Notes: generated by a model not told the origin, from the letters alone. A stretch of 64,000 nt of DNA from an uncultured Pelagibacteraceae bacterium (GCA_902577075.1 CACGXV010000001.1:248001-312000), one strand, 5' to 3'; positions 1 through 10,657 are shown, counted from the stretch's first letter. A program made the numbers and translations.

Positions 1-235
1 TAATTACATAAAAAATAGATATAAAAAAAACAAAAATTATAGTCTTGCTAAATATTTTTGGCAAACCAAGAGAAACATAGTAAAAATAGACATCTAAACT
101 ATGTCCATCATCAGAAACTAGATCTAACAAGTTAACAGCTTGTATAATCCACACGATGAAAGTAATGCTAAAAGATGCTATAAAAAAGAAATTTAGAATA
201 TCTAAAGAAAATTTACGAAAAATTAATTTATTCAT
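1..235 (-). CDS. lptF: LptF/LptG (YjgP/YjgQ) family LPS export permease, N-terminal part, runs off window
   Basis: Reverse-strand reading from CAT at 233-235 gives MNKLIFRKFSLDILNFFFIASFSITFIVWIIQAVNLLDLVSDDGHSLDVYFYYVSLGLPKIFSKT..., typical of the LptF N-terminus; not in the supplied ORF track because it is partial. Confidence 0.75.
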   Translation of the reverse strand, partial: MNKLIFRKFSLDILNFFFIASFSITFIVWIIQAVNLLDLVSDDGHSLDVYFYYVSLGLPKIFSKTIIFVFFISIFYVI

Positions 236-288
236 TGAAATTTATGTTTTAATAAATATACAACAATATCTAACAAATATTCAAAAAA

Positions 289-1728
289 ATGAACTTAAAT
301 ATAAAATTTGTATCAAAAATACCCAAACAAGCAACTGATAGCCAAATTATTTTTTTTAAAGATCAAAATATTAAGAATAAAATAATTAAACCACTGAAAA
401 AATACATATTTTCTAATAAATTATTTTTAGAAAATAATTTTCTATATAAAAATGTAAATAATAAAACATATTTGTTTGTTAATTGTACAAAACTTAAGAA
501 TTCTTTGGACTATGAAAAACTAGGTTCAAAATTATATTTGCAACTTAAAAATAATAAAATTGAAAATTCTTTTATAGATTACAACGCAAGTGGTCTTACA
601 AATGTACAAATAGAGAAATTAGTTCATGGAGCCCAACTTAAATCCTATGATTTTTCGATATACAGAACAAATAAAAAAAATAAAACTATTGTGAATAATC
701 TTAATATATATGGTATCAAGAGTAAGGGAAACAATTTACTTAGAAAAAAATTAAACGCCCTACTAGAAGGTGTATTTCTAACAAGAGATTTAGTATCTGA
801 ACCCGGAAATATTTTACACCCAGATGAATATGCAAAGAGAATAACTAAGTTAAGAAAATTTGGATTAAAAGTAACTGTGTATGATAAACAAAAATTAAAA
901 AAATTAGGATTTAATGCCTTACTTGGAGTAGGACAAGGAAGTATTAGGGGTTCATACTTAGTAACAATGGAATGGACTGGAAATAAAAATAAATCAAAAC
1001 CTCTGGCTTTTGTGGGAAAAGGTGTTTGTTTTGATACAGGAGGTATATCGCTTAAACCAGCAAAATTTATGGAAGATATGACATATGATATGGCTGGCTC
1101 AGCTACAGTAGTAGGCCTTATGAAGAATCTTGCTTTAAGAAAATCGAAAATCAATGCTGTTGGAGTCGTTGGCCTGGTTGAAAATATGCCAGGTAGTAAT
1201 GCTCAAAGACCAGGAGATATTGTGAAATCTTATAGTGGTCAAACAATAGAAGTTTTAAATACTGATGCAGAAGGAAGATTGGTCTTAGCGGATGCGCTCA
1301 CTTATACAGAAGAAAAATTTAAACCTAGTTTAATTATTGATTTAGCTACTTTGACTGGAGCAATAATTGTTGCGCTTGGATCTGAATATGCTGGACTATG
1401 GTCAAATAATGAAAAACTATCTAAACAACTTTTAGATGCTGGCGAGCAAGTAGAAGAAAAAGTATGGAGGATGCCACTTCATGAAAATTATAATAAATTA
1501 ATGAATTCTAAGACAGCTGATATGCAAAATATAAACTACGTAGGCGGAGCTGGCTCAACTACAGCTGCTCAATTTTTACAAAGATTTATAATTAATAAAA
1601 CCCCTTGGGCACACTTAGATATAGCTGGGATGGCTTTTTCAAAATACGCTGGAGCGTTAAATTCAGGTGGAGCCACAGGTTATGGAGTAAGATTGTTAAA
1701 TAAATTTATAGAGGAGAATTATGAATAA
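289..1728 (+). CDS. pepA: Leucyl aminopeptidase (M17)
   Basis: VGKGVCFDTGGISLKPAKFMEDMTYDMAGSA and NTDAEGRLVLADAL motifs. Confidence 0.96.
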   Translation: MNLNIKFVSKIPKQATDSQIIFFKDQNIKNKIIKPLKKYIFSNKLFLENNFLYKNVNNKTYLFVNCTKLKNSLDYEKLGSKLYLQLKNNKIENSFIDYNASGLTNVQIEKLVHGAQLKSYDFSIYRTNKKNKTIVNNLNIYGIKSKGNNLLRKKLNALLEGVFLTRDLVSEPGNILHPDEYAKRITKLRKFGLKVTVYDKQKLKKLGFNALLGVGQGSIRGSYLVTMEWTGNKNKSKPLAFVGKGVCFDTGGISLKPAKFMEDMTYDMAGSATVVGLMKNLALRKSKINAVGVVGLVENMPGSNAQRPGDIVKSYSGQTIEVLNTDAEGRLVLADALTYTEEKFKPSLIIDLATLTGAIIVALGSEYAGLWSNNEKLSKQLLDAGEQVEEKVWRMPLHENYNKLMNSKTADMQNINYVGGAGSTTAAQFLQRFIINKTPWAHLDIAGMAFSKYAGALNSGGATGYGVRLLNKFIEENYE

Positions 1729-2131
1729 TATAGAACAAACATTATCAATAATTAAACCTGATGCGGTAGAAAGAAATTTACAAGATAAAATAAAAAGTGA
1801 ATTTAAAAGCAAAGGGTTTGAAATATTGAATGAAAAGAAAATTCATATATCAAAAGAAGAGGCTGAAAAATTCTACAAAGTACATGAATCTAAACCATTT
1901 TATAATGAGTTATGTGCATATTTATCATCTGGACCTATTGTCGTAATGAAACTTCAAAGAACTAATGCCGTATTAGAGAACAGAAAATTGATGGGAGCTA
2001 CAAATCCAAAAGATGCAGAGGATGGAACATTAAGAAAAAAATATGGTATTTCTATTGATAAAAACTCAGTTCATGGATCTGACAGTGTCGAGAATGCAAA
2101 GGTTGAGCTGGATTTTTTTTTTAAAGACTAG
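1721..2131 (+). CDS. ndk: Nucleoside diphosphate kinase
   Basis: TLSIIKPDAVERN and NSVHGSDSVENA active-site His motif. Confidence 0.97.
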   Translation: MNNIEQTLSIIKPDAVERNLQDKIKSEFKSKGFEILNEKKIHISKEEAEKFYKVHESKPFYNELCAYLSSGPIVVMKLQRTNAVLENRKLMGATNPKDAEDGTLRKKYGISIDKNSVHGSDSVENAKVELDFFFKD

Positions 2132-2699
2132 ATAAAATCTTTATTATTGCCTTTGGATAAATTTCATGTTCAATTTTAAGAACTTTTTTTCTCAAATCAA
2201 TAACTCCATCTGATTTTAAAATTTTAACTTTCTTTTGAAGAATAATTTTACCAGAGTCTAATTTTTGAGTTACATGGTGGATTGTTGCTCCAGCAAATTT
2301 GTCTTTATTCTTTAGTGCTCTTTCATGCGTATTTAGTCCTTTATATTTTGGTAAAAGTGATGGATGAATATTTAATATGGGCTTGGCAAATTTTTTAATA
2401 AATTTCTCTGAAAGTATCTTCATAAATCCAGCTAAACAAATCATATCAATTTCATATTTTTCTAAAAATTGAAGTGAACGGTTTTCAAAATTTGTTCTAC
2501 TTTTGAATTTAACTCCATAATTTTTTATCTTTAATTTTGCTGCATATTTTAATCCATATGCATCTGGATTATTTGAAATGACTAATATAACTTTAAATAT
2601 AGAATTTTTTTTCTTTGAGTATTTAACTATAGATTTAAGGTTACTGCCTCTGCCACTTATAAAGACAGCAACTTTCTTTTTACCAGTTAATTTTTCCAC
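2121..2699 (-). CDS. purN: Phosphoribosylglycinamide formyltransferase
   Basis: ISGRGSNL, MKILS, NIHPSLLPKYKGLNTHERAL motifs. Confidence 0.95.
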   Translation of the reverse strand: MEKLTGKKKVAVFISGRGSNLKSIVKYSKKKNSIFKVILVISNNPDAYGLKYAAKLKIKNYGVKFKSRTNFENRSLQFLEKYEIDMICLAGFMKILSEKFIKKFAKPILNIHPSLLPKYKGLNTHERALKNKDKFAGATIHHVTQKLDSGKIILQKKVKILKSDGVIDLRKKVLKIEHEIYPKAIIKILSSL

Positions 2700-3702
2700 T
2701 TAATTTAACTTTTTTTGAATTATTTGTTATTTTTCCAATAACATAAGGTTTATATTTTATGTTAAAATATTTACTAACCATTTTTAAATTTTTAGGATTA
2801 ACTATTAAACAAAAACCTACCCCACAATTAAAAGTTTTTAACATTTCTTTTTCATCAATACCCATGTTATGCAACCAATTAAATATTTTTAATGTTTTAA
2901 TATTGTTTAAGTTGATCTCCAATCCAAGATCTTTAGGAATAACTCTTTTTATATTATCTACTAATCCGCCACCAGTTATATTAGCACATGCATTTATTAA
3001 TTTTCTTTCAACAAGTAAGGACACTTCTTTTACGTAAATTTTTGTTGGTCTAATTAATTCCTTTCTAAGAAAATTATTTTGTTTAAAATTTAATCTCTTC
3101 TTTTTCAAAACATGTCTTACAAGCGAGAAACCATTTGAATGGAGTCCATTGGATGGCACTGCTAAAATTAGGTCATTATTTTTAATTTTTTTATGAAGTA
3201 TTTTTTCTTTATCTACAATTCCAACAGCAAATCCAGCAATATCAAATTTATTTTTTGTATATGTGCCTGGCATTTCTGCAGTTTCACCACCAACCAATTT
3301 ACAATCAGCTATGTTACACCCCTTAACTATACCTTTTAGTAAATTTTTTAATTTGGAAAGATCAATCTTACTTATCGATATATAATCTAAAAATAAATAT
3401 GGTTTAGCACCCTGAACTATTAAATCATTCACACACATAGCTACAAGATCTATCCCTATTGTATCAAATTTATTTAAATCATTAGCTATTTCAATTTTTG
3501 TTCCAACTCCATCTGTACTTGTTACGATGTGAGGATTTCTAAATTTACATGGAATTGGCGAAATGGCACCAAAGCCCCCAATATTCTTAAAATCACCACT
3601 TTTAGTTGATTTTTTAGTTAATGAACTTATGAATTTAATAAAATTATCTGCTTTTGAAATATTAACTCCACTCTGTCTGTATGTTAATTTATTTGATGTC
3701 AT
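2680..3702 (-). CDS. purM: Phosphoribosylformylglycinamidine cyclo-ligase
   Basis: TYRQSGVNI, STDGVGTKIEIA, VGGETAEMPGTY motifs; overlaps purN. Confidence 0.96.
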   Translation of the reverse strand: MTSNKLTYRQSGVNISKADNFIKFISSLTKKSTKSGDFKNIGGFGAISPIPCKFRNPHIVTSTDGVGTKIEIANDLNKFDTIGIDLVAMCVNDLIVQGAKPYLFLDYISISKIDLSKLKNLLKGIVKGCNIADCKLVGGETAEMPGTYTKNKFDIAGFAVGIVDKEKILHKKIKNNDLILAVPSNGLHSNGFSLVRHVLKKKRLNFKQNNFLRKELIRPTKIYVKEVSLLVERKLINACANITGGGLVDNIKRVIPKDLGLEINLNNIKTLKIFNWLHNMGIDEKEMLKTFNCGVGFCLIVNPKNLKMVSKYFNIKYKPYVIGKITNNSKKVKLSGKINW

Positions 3703-4790
3703 ATAACAAACTTATGTTTTTTTTTAAAAATTATTTACTCACTCATTTATATATATTTTTTGTTTTTTTAACCGTAAATTTTATAGAGTTTTCCACAAAT
3801 AAAGTGCTTGCTAAAACGTTTGTTGTTTCAAAAATTGAAGTTGTAGAAAACTACAACCTCTCTTTCAATAAGATCAAAGTTATAGATAGAGGTTTTGCAA
3901 AAGCATTTAATGATCTTTCTAAAATGATACTTGAAGGAAAAGATTTAAAGAAAATAAATGAAACTCCAATAGAAGATATTAAAAAATTAGTAGATAATTT
4001 TTCAATATTAGACGAAAAGTTCATAAACCAAAAATATAAAAATGTCATGGAGGTTGAGTTTAACAGAAAAAAATTAATTAAATTTTTAAATTCCAAAAAT
4101 ATAACTATTTCATTGCCAAAAAAAATAGATGTCCTTTTTCTACCAGTTTTGGTCGACTTAGAAACTAATAGTTTTAATTATTTAAATGATAATATTTTTG
4201 TGAAAAATTGGGAAAATTCAAACAAAAATTATTTTCAAATTAAATATGTTTTGCCAAATGAAGATGTAGAGGACTATCTGACCATTAAAAATAATTTTAA
4301 AAATATTGAAAACTATAATTTTGAAAAAATACTTAAAAAATATAATTTTGAAAATGTTATAATAATGATAATTTTTAAAAGTAAAAATAATATTAAATTT
4401 TTTTCTAAAGTAAACTTTGATGATAAATTTACTGTTTTAAATAAAAAATTTATAAATAGAAATATAGATAATTTATCAGAATTAAATGAAATAATATTAA
4501 GTATTAAAAACAATTATGAAGATAATTGGAAATCTATAAATAAAATGAGCCCATCTACATCTGTTCCTATTCGATTATCAGTAAAATCTTCTAATACAAA
4601 AAAATCTTTAAAATTAGAAAATGCTTTATCAAATCTAGATTTTGTAAATGACTATAAAATTGAAAAATTTGATAGCAATGAAATTATTTATAAAGTCTAT
4701 TATGCTAGTAGTCCAAAAAGATTTTTAAAAGATATTTCATTTTATGATATAAATATTGATATCACTTCAACAAACTGGAAAATAAAGTGA
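3681..4790 (+). CDS. DUF2066 family protein
   Basis: Single long ORF with N-terminal hydrophobic segment, located between purM and an Hda-like gene as is common for DUF2066; start probably at 3699 or 3714 rather than 3681. Confidence 0.6.
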   Translation: MLIYLMSYNKLMFFFKNYLLTHLYIFFVFLTVNFIEFSTNKVLAKTFVVSKIEVVENYNLSFNKIKVIDRGFAKAFNDLSKMILEGKDLKKINETPIEDIKKLVDNFSILDEKFINQKYKNVMEVEFNRKKLIKFLNSKNITISLPKKIDVLFLPVLVDLETNSFNYLNDNIFVKNWENSNKNYFQIKYVLPNEDVEDYLTIKNNFKNIENYNFEKILKKYNFENVIIMIIFKSKNNIKFFSKVNFDDKFTVLNKKFINRNIDNLSELNEIILSIKNNYEDNWKSINKMSPSTSVPIRLSVKSSNTKKSLKLENALSNLDFVNDYKIEKFDSNEIIYKVYYASSPKRFLKDISFYDINIDITSTNWKIK

Positions 4791-5443
4791 CTGAATTAAA
4801 TCAATTACTACTAAAACTAGATCATAAAACTAATTTTAATGAGCATGACTTTTATTTATCGAAAAGTAATTCTACAGCTTTTAATTTGGTTAACAAGTGG
4901 CCTGATTGGGGCAAAAAGATATTAAATATATCTGGTGAAAAATTTTCGGGAAAAAGCCACTTGGCAAATATTTTTAAATCGAAATCTAAAGCTTTTTTTA
5001 TAGAGGGTAAAAATATCGATAATTCAGTGTTTAAAAGTCTGAAATTATATGAAACTATAATTATTGACGATTTTGACGAATGTAATGAGGAGGAAATACT
5101 CTACTCAATTTTTAATCTAATTGACCAGGATAATAAATATATGCTGATTAATTCATTGAAGCCAATAAGTGAAATTAAATTTAAACTACCAGATTTAGCC
5201 TCAAGAGCAAAAAATTGTATTTATGCAGAAATCGAAAATCCAGATGATGAATTACTTTTTGCTATTATATTAAAGAATTTTTCTGATCGTCAGATTAAAA
5301 TTGAAAAGAAAATTATAAATTTTATCATAAGTAGGATTGATAGATCTTATAGAAAAATTGATGAATTTATATATAAGATTGACGAGTTAAGTTTAAAAAA
5401 AAAAAAACCGATTACTTTTAATACAATAAAAGAGATTTTGTAA
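4787..5443 (+). CDS. hdaA: DnaA-related HdaA-like regulator of replication initiation
   Basis: GEKFSGKSHLANIF P-loop-like motif, IIIDDFDE, LASRAKN; GTG start overlapping the upstream stop; precedes aspS. Confidence 0.75.
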   Translation: MTELNQLLLKLDHKTNFNEHDFYLSKSNSTAFNLVNKWPDWGKKILNISGEKFSGKSHLANIFKSKSKAFFIEGKNIDNSVFKSLKLYETIIIDDFDECNEEEILYSIFNLIDQDNKYMLINSLKPISEIKFKLPDLASRAKNCIYAEIENPDDELLFAIILKNFSDRQIKIEKKIINFIISRIDRSYRKIDEFIYKIDELSLKKKKPITFNTIKEIL

Positions 5444-5444
5444 A

Positions 5445-7229
5445 TTGAATAAATATAGAACTCATAACTGTGGGGAATTAAGTAAAGCACATAAAGAAAA
5501 AGAAATTTCTTTATCTGGTTGGATAAATAAAAAAAGAGATCATGGTAATCTTTTATTTATAGATTTAAGAGATAATTATGGAATTACTCAATGTGTAATA
5601 GATAAAAGTAATGAAATATTTAAGAAAATTGAAAAATTATCTCTAGAGACAGTACTAAAAATAACAGGATCAGTTATTGAAAGATCAAATGAGACAATAA
5701 ATAAAAATATTCCTACTGGTGAAATTGAAGTTAAAATAAAAAATATAGATATTCTAGGAGAAACTAAAGAATTGCCAATGCCAGTTTTTTCTGATCAAGA
5801 GTATTCTGAAGAAATAAGACTTAAGTATAGATTTTTAGATTTAAGAAGAAAAAAAATACATCAAAATATTATTTTAAGATCAAATATTATCTCATTTATA
5901 AGAAATGAAATGCAAAAACTTGGCTTTTTAGAATTTCAAACTCCGATATTAACATCTTCCAGTCCCGAAGGTGCAAGAGATTTTCTTGTACCCAGCAGAC
6001 TGAATCCAGGAAAATTCTATGCTTTGCCACAAGCCCCTCAGCAATTCAAACAACTTATTATGGTTTCTGGTTTTGATAAATATTTTCAAATAGCTCCATG
6101 TTTCAGAGATGAAGATGCTAGAGCAGATAGAAGCCCCGGGGAGTTCTATCAATTAGATGTAGAAATGTCTTTTGTTGAACAAGAAGATGTTTTTAAAGTA
6201 ATAGAAAAATTATTTCTCAAACTATTCAAAACATTCAGTAATAAAAAAATTTTACATGAAAAGTTTCCGAGAATTACATATAAAGATGCAATGCTTAAAT
6301 ACGGTACGGATAAGCCTGATTTAAGGAATCCATTGGAAATATCAGATTTAACAAACATCTTTGAAAGAGAAGATGTAAAGTTTGAAATATTTAAAAAACT
6401 AGTAAAAAATGGCTCTGTAGTAAGAGCTTTAGTAACAAAAAATACTGTAGATAAACCTAGGAGTTTCTTTGATGGAATTGACAAATGGGCAAAAGATTTA
6501 GGTTCGTCAGGCCTTGCATATTTTACTTTAGAAAAAAAAAGTACCATTAGTGCAAAAGGACCAATTGGAAAATTTTTTTCAGAAAATTCTTTGATAGAAA
6601 TTATGAAACAAACTAATGCAAGTACTGGAGACACAGTATTTTTTTCTTGTGGAAAAAAAGATGATGTAGAAAAAATACTAAGTGTTGCGAGAAATAAAAT
6701 AGCTGAGGATTTAGGTCTAATTGACAATAATTGTTTTTCATTTTGTTGGGTTGTTGATTATCCAATGTATGAAGTTGATGAAATAAGTAAGAAAATAAAA
6801 TTTAGTCACAATCCTTTTTCAATGCCACAAGGTGATTTAAAAAAATTAGATTTATCTAACCCATTGGATATCAAAGCATATCAATATGATATTGTATGTA
6901 ATGGAATAGAGTTATCATCTGGTGCTATAAGAAACCATATTCCCGAATTAATGTATAAATTATTTGCAGTCGCTGGATACTCGAAAAATGATGTTAACAA
7001 TAAATTTAGTGGAATGATAAATGCATTAAGTTATGGGGCCCCTCCCCATGGGGGTATAGCGCCTGGAATTGATAGAATAGTCATGTTATTAGCTAACGAA
7101 AAAAATATTAGGGAGATCACAATGTTTCCCATGAATCAGAACGCACAAGATTTGATGATGAATGCACCATCTGAAGTTTCAGATGATCAATTGAAAGAGT
7201 TGAATTTAATGTTAAAAAGAAAAAGTTAA
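5445..7229 (+). CDS. aspS: Aspartyl-tRNA synthetase
   Basis: Class II motifs FLDLRR, FRDEDARADRSPGEFYQLD, GIAPGIDRIVMLLA; TTG start. Confidence 0.97.
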   Translation: MNKYRTHNCGELSKAHKEKEISLSGWINKKRDHGNLLFIDLRDNYGITQCVIDKSNEIFKKIEKLSLETVLKITGSVIERSNETINKNIPTGEIEVKIKNIDILGETKELPMPVFSDQEYSEEIRLKYRFLDLRRKKIHQNIILRSNIISFIRNEMQKLGFLEFQTPILTSSSPEGARDFLVPSRLNPGKFYALPQAPQQFKQLIMVSGFDKYFQIAPCFRDEDARADRSPGEFYQLDVEMSFVEQEDVFKVIEKLFLKLFKTFSNKKILHEKFPRITYKDAMLKYGTDKPDLRNPLEISDLTNIFEREDVKFEIFKKLVKNGSVVRALVTKNTVDKPRSFFDGIDKWAKDLGSSGLAYFTLEKKSTISAKGPIGKFFSENSLIEIMKQTNASTGDTVFFSCGKKDDVEKILSVARNKIAEDLGLIDNNCFSFCWVVDYPMYEVDEISKKIKFSHNPFSMPQGDLKKLDLSNPLDIKAYQYDIVCNGIELSSGAIRNHIPELMYKLFAVAGYSKNDVNNKFSGMINALSYGAPPHGGIAPGIDRIVMLLANEKNIREITMFPMNQNAQDLMMNAPSEVSDDQLKELNLMLKRKS

Positions 7230-8054
7230 TTATTTTTTACCTTTGAGACTTATTCGTATATCCGATAAATCTACAAATTTCTTTTTATAGTTACTTCTTA
7301 CAAATCCTTTACTGGTAATGTCTTTAACTAATTTTAAGAATTTAGTTTTATCCTCACTATTTTCATCTGTATTTCCTTCATCTAAAGCATCTGACCCACC
7401 TATTGATGGAGTATGTGCCAGATCTTCTCTATTTAAGTACGAAATAGCTAACTCTCTAAAAATATAATCTAAAATTGATGTTGCACTTAGAATTCTATCA
7501 TTTCCAAATACTTTACCTGATGGCTCAAATTTAGTATCTACGAAGGCATTTACAAATTCATCTAATGGTACTCCATATTGCAAACCAAGAGAAACTGCTA
7601 TAGCAAAGTTATTCATAGTTGCTTTAACTAATTCACCTTCTTTACTGGTATCTATAAATATTTCTCCTATTTTGCCATCTTCATACTCTCCGGTATGTAA
7701 ATATACTTTATGGTCTCCAATAGAGGCTTTTTGAATATATCCCTTTCTTCTATCTGGCATACTAAATCTTCTACTATTATTATCTTTTATGTTTTTTGTT
7801 AAAGTTTCCTGATTTATTTTAATGTTATTTGATTGTTTAGTCTTTGGAAGATCTTGTTCAACAACATTTATTTTATTTTTTTCAATTTTTTCTAAGTTTT
7901 TAGTTTTTCTACTATCCATTTTAATATCTAATATTTCAAACTTACCATCCTCTCTTTTCTCAATATTTTGGATGTTTTTTTCGTCAATATTGTCTAGATA
8001 ATGACTTACTTTAAAACTACACGTATAATATGTCTCAACTAAAAATTTTGCCAT
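7230..8054 (-). CDS. Orphan protein resembling the C-terminal region of class II (B12-dependent) ribonucleotide reductase NrdJ
   Basis: [101 protein letters not shown] strongly resembles the NrdJ C-terminus; no catalytic RNR domain present. Confidence 0.75.
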   Translation of the reverse strand: MAKFLVETYYTCSFKVSHYLDNIDEKNIQNIEKREDGKFEILDIKMDSRKTKNLEKIEKNKINVVEQDLPKTKQSNNIKINQETLTKNIKDNNSRRFSMPDRRKGYIQKASIGDHKVYLHTGEYEDGKIGEIFIDTSKEGELVKATMNNFAIAVSLGLQYGVPLDEFVNAFVDTKFEPSGKVFGNDRILSATSILDYIFRELAISYLNREDLAHTPSIGGSDALDEGNTDENSEDKTKFLKLVKDITSKGFVRSNYKKKFVDLSDIRISLKGKK

Positions 8055-8168
8055 TTATTTTCCTTAATTATTTAAAAATTGAATCTTTAAGTTTTAAAGT
8101 ATATAGAATTTTAAAATTGTAGTCTAATTTAATTTTTACAATTAAAAATTGAAAAAAAAAATTTTTTT

Positions 8169-8528
8169 ATGTTGACAATATTAAAGCAAATTTTCACATG
8201 GTGGAATCAACAGACGCTTGGCACAAGATTACAAATATTTTTTTCAGGCAAATTAATTGGAGAAGATAATAACGGAAATAGATACTATCAAAGTAAATCT
8301 GGAAGAAGATGGGTGATTTATAATGGCGAAGTTGAAGCATCAAAAATACCAAACGAATGGTATTCATGGATGCATTATATGAATAATAAAATAGAAAATG
8401 ATCATGATTTAAAAAAATATAATTGGCAGAAAGAGCATTTGCCTAATCAAACAGGATCAAATAATTCTTATCATCCAAAAAAATATAATAATGGCCCAAA
8501 GAAAAAATATAAAAATTGGAAAAGTTAA
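8169..8528 (+). CDS. NADH:ubiquinone oxidoreductase 17.2 kDa (NDUFA12) family subunit
   Basis: GNRYYQSKSGRRWVIYNGEVEASKIPNEWYSWMHY matches the NDUFA12 family signature. Confidence 0.9.
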   Translation: MLTILKQIFTWWNQQTLGTRLQIFFSGKLIGEDNNGNRYYQSKSGRRWVIYNGEVEASKIPNEWYSWMHYMNNKIENDHDLKKYNWQKEHLPNQTGSNNSYHPKKYNNGPKKKYKNWKS

Positions 8529-8895
8529 TTTTTTGTTTATCTCATTTTTTTATTTTATATTCATTAATAATATATCAGCTGACAATTTATTGAAAACTGA
8601 GACAATAGCGGAGCTAAGCGTTTTAGATAAGGTAAGTTCAAAAAATGTTAGTATTAAGGTTCAAGTTGGTGAAGAACATACTTTTCAAAACTTAATTATA
8701 AAAGTTTTAAAGTGCTATAATTCTAAATTTGATGATGATCCAGAAGTGACTGCTTATATGCAAGTCATTGATAAGACAGTTACTGATAATGATAAAGTTT
8801 TTATTTTTAATGACTGGACATTTGCATCTAGTCCTTCAATTAGACCATTTGATCACCCTGTATATGATGTTTGGTTAAAAAAATGTTATAGTTAA
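8491..8895 (+). CDS. DUF2155 family protein
   Basis: Signal-like N-terminus; LDKVSSKNVSIKVQVGEEHTFQNLIIKVLKCY...FNDWTFASSPSIRPFDHPVYDVWLKKC. Confidence 0.8.
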   Translation: MAQRKNIKIGKVNFLFISFFYFIFINNISADNLLKTETIAELSVLDKVSSKNVSIKVQVGEEHTFQNLIIKVLKCYNSKFDDDPEVTAYMQVIDKTVTDNDKVFIFNDWTFASSPSIRPFDHPVYDVWLKKCYS

Positions 8896-10229
8896 ATAAT
8901 TTTTTCTTTATCAAGCCAACTTACATTAAAATCAGAATTAATAAATTTTTTATTATTTAATATTATTTTATGTAGATCAATTGTAGTAGTAATTCCTTCA
9001 ATTACAAATTCGTCAAGTGATCTTAACATTCTTTGTATGGCTTCTTGTCTATTTCGTCCGTGGGTAATTACTTTACATACCATACTGTCGTAATAAGGTG
9101 TAATCTTATAACCTTGGTAGATAGATCCATCAACTCTAGTTCTGAAACCTGAAGGTTGGTGACACATACCTATTTTACCTGGAGAAGGTTGAAAGTTATT
9201 GCTTGGATCCTCAGCATTTATTCTACACTCAATTGCATGCCCTCTTGGATTTATGTCACTTTGTTCCAAAGCTGTATCACCTGAGTAAGCAATCCAAATT
9301 TGTTCTTTTATAATGTCAATTCCAGTAACCATTTCAGTAACTGGGTGCTCAACTTGTACTCTTGTATTCATTTCAAGAAAATAAAATTTTCCATCTTCAT
9401 AAATAAATTCTACTGTTCCAGCTCCCTCATAACCAATTTGACTTACCATACTAACAGTTTTTTCAAATAGATCTTTTCTAATAGTATCATTTAGGATTGG
9501 ACTAGGAGTTTCCTCTATAAGTTTTTGATGCCTTCTTTGAACTGAACAATCTCGTTCAAATAAATGTACTGTTCTATTTTTTCCTGAAAGAACTTGAACT
9601 TCTATATGCCTTGGATTTTGAAAAAACTTTTCTATATAAACTTCATCATTCCCAAAAAATTTTTTTGCTTCTTGTTTTGCTGTTAAAAAAAGATTTTCAA
9701 ATTCTTCAATCTTATTTACTATTTTCATTCCTTTTCCTCCACCACCTCCTGATGCTTTAATTAAAATAGGAAAACCAACATTCTTACAGATTTTTTTTGC
9801 TTCATTAATTTCTTTAATACCTCCATCAGATCCTTCAATAACAGGTAGACCATATTGTTTTGCAACTTTCTTAGCTTCAATTTTATCACCCATCATTTTA
9901 ATAAGATTGGATGATGGGCCGATAAATTTAATATTGTTTTCTTCTAATATTTTTGCGAACTCAAAATTTTCTGATAAAAAACCATATCCAGGATGTACAG
10001 CCTCAGATCCAGTTAATTCTATAGCTGACATAATTGCAGGAATATTTAAATAACTTAGAGAGGGTTGATGTGGGCCCACACAAATACTCTCATCTGCCAA
10101 TCTTACGTGCATACTGTCCTTATCTACATCGGAATGAATTGCTACAGTCGCAATACCCCATTCCTTGCAAGCTCTTATTATTCTTACCGCTATTTCACCT
10201 CTATTGGCTATAAGTATTTTCTTAAACAT
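8892..10229 (-). CDS. accC: Acetyl-CoA carboxylase, biotin carboxylase subunit
   Basis: KILIANRGEIAVRIIRA, KASGGGGGKGMK, EMNTRVQVEHPVTEM. Confidence 0.98.
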   Translation of the reverse strand: MFKKILIANRGEIAVRIIRACKEWGIATVAIHSDVDKDSMHVRLADESICVGPHQPSLSYLNIPAIMSAIELTGSEAVHPGYGFLSENFEFAKILEENNIKFIGPSSNLIKMMGDKIEAKKVAKQYGLPVIEGSDGGIKEINEAKKICKNVGFPILIKASGGGGGKGMKIVNKIEEFENLFLTAKQEAKKFFGNDEVYIEKFFQNPRHIEVQVLSGKNRTVHLFERDCSVQRRHQKLIEETPSPILNDTIRKDLFEKTVSMVSQIGYEGAGTVEFIYEDGKFYFLEMNTRVQVEHPVTEMVTGIDIIKEQIWIAYSGDTALEQSDINPRGHAIECRINAEDPSNNFQPSPGKIGMCHQPSGFRTRVDGSIYQGYKITPYYDSMVCKVITHGRNRQEAIQRMLRSLDEFVIEGITTTIDLHKIILNNKKFINSDFNVSWLDKEKII

Positions 10230-10234
10230 TTATA

Positions 10235-10657
10235 TTAATTAAGAATTACAATAGTTTGACCAAACTCAACTGGTTGTCCATCATCGACACTTATTTCTTT
10301 AACTAATCCATCTACTGGGCTGGGTACATGATTCATAGTTTTCATTGCCTCTACAATCATCACTGTGTCACCCTTTTTAATTTTTTGACCAACCTCTATA
10401 AATTTTTTGCCACCCGGTTCTGGTGCTAGGTAAGCTGTACCTATAATAGGAGATGTTATTTTTTTAGAATTATCAATTTTAATTTCTTCCTTTTTAGATT
10501 TATTTCCGTTTATAGCAATAGAGGGTTCAGTATTTTTAGTTACTCTTAATTTTGAAACTTTTACCTTGATATCTTTCTCTGTGTATTCAATTTCAGATAG
10601 GTTAAATTCATCTAAATAGTCATTTAATTCTTTTATAATACTTTTATTAATTTTCAT
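10235..10657 (-). CDS. accB: Acetyl-CoA carboxylase, biotin carboxyl carrier protein
   Basis: VEAMKTMNHV biotinylation motif; start reassigned from 10720 to CAT at 10655-10657 (MKINKSIIKEL), overlapping aroQ by 4 nt. Confidence 0.93.
   Translation of the reverse strand: MKINKSIIKELNDYLDEFNLSEIEYTEKDIKVKVSKLRVTKNTEPSIAINGNKSKKEEIKIDNSKKITSPIIGTAYLAPEPGGKKFIEVGQKIKKGDTVMIVEAMKTMNHVPSPVDGLVKEISVDDGQPVEFGQTIVILN

Noticed and set aside
645-1154. 169-aa antisense ORF inside pepA (-)
   Set aside because: Shadow of a clearly coding gene in low-GC sequence; no recognizable domain or signal.
2121-2131. Convergent overlap of ndk and purN stops as an antisense regulatory device
   Set aside because: Only 11 nt, and similar tail-to-tail overlaps recur (thiG/rne, anmK/hydrolase), so genome compaction is a sufficient explanation.
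6149-6727. 192-aa antisense ORF inside aspS (-)
   Set aside because: Fully overlapped by well-supported aspS; composition typical of an antisense shadow ORF.
8055-8168. Possible ncRNA or riboswitch in the divergent gap before the NDUFA12-like gene
   Set aside because: Extremely A/T homopolymer-rich with no convincing stem; looks like an ordinary divergent promoter.
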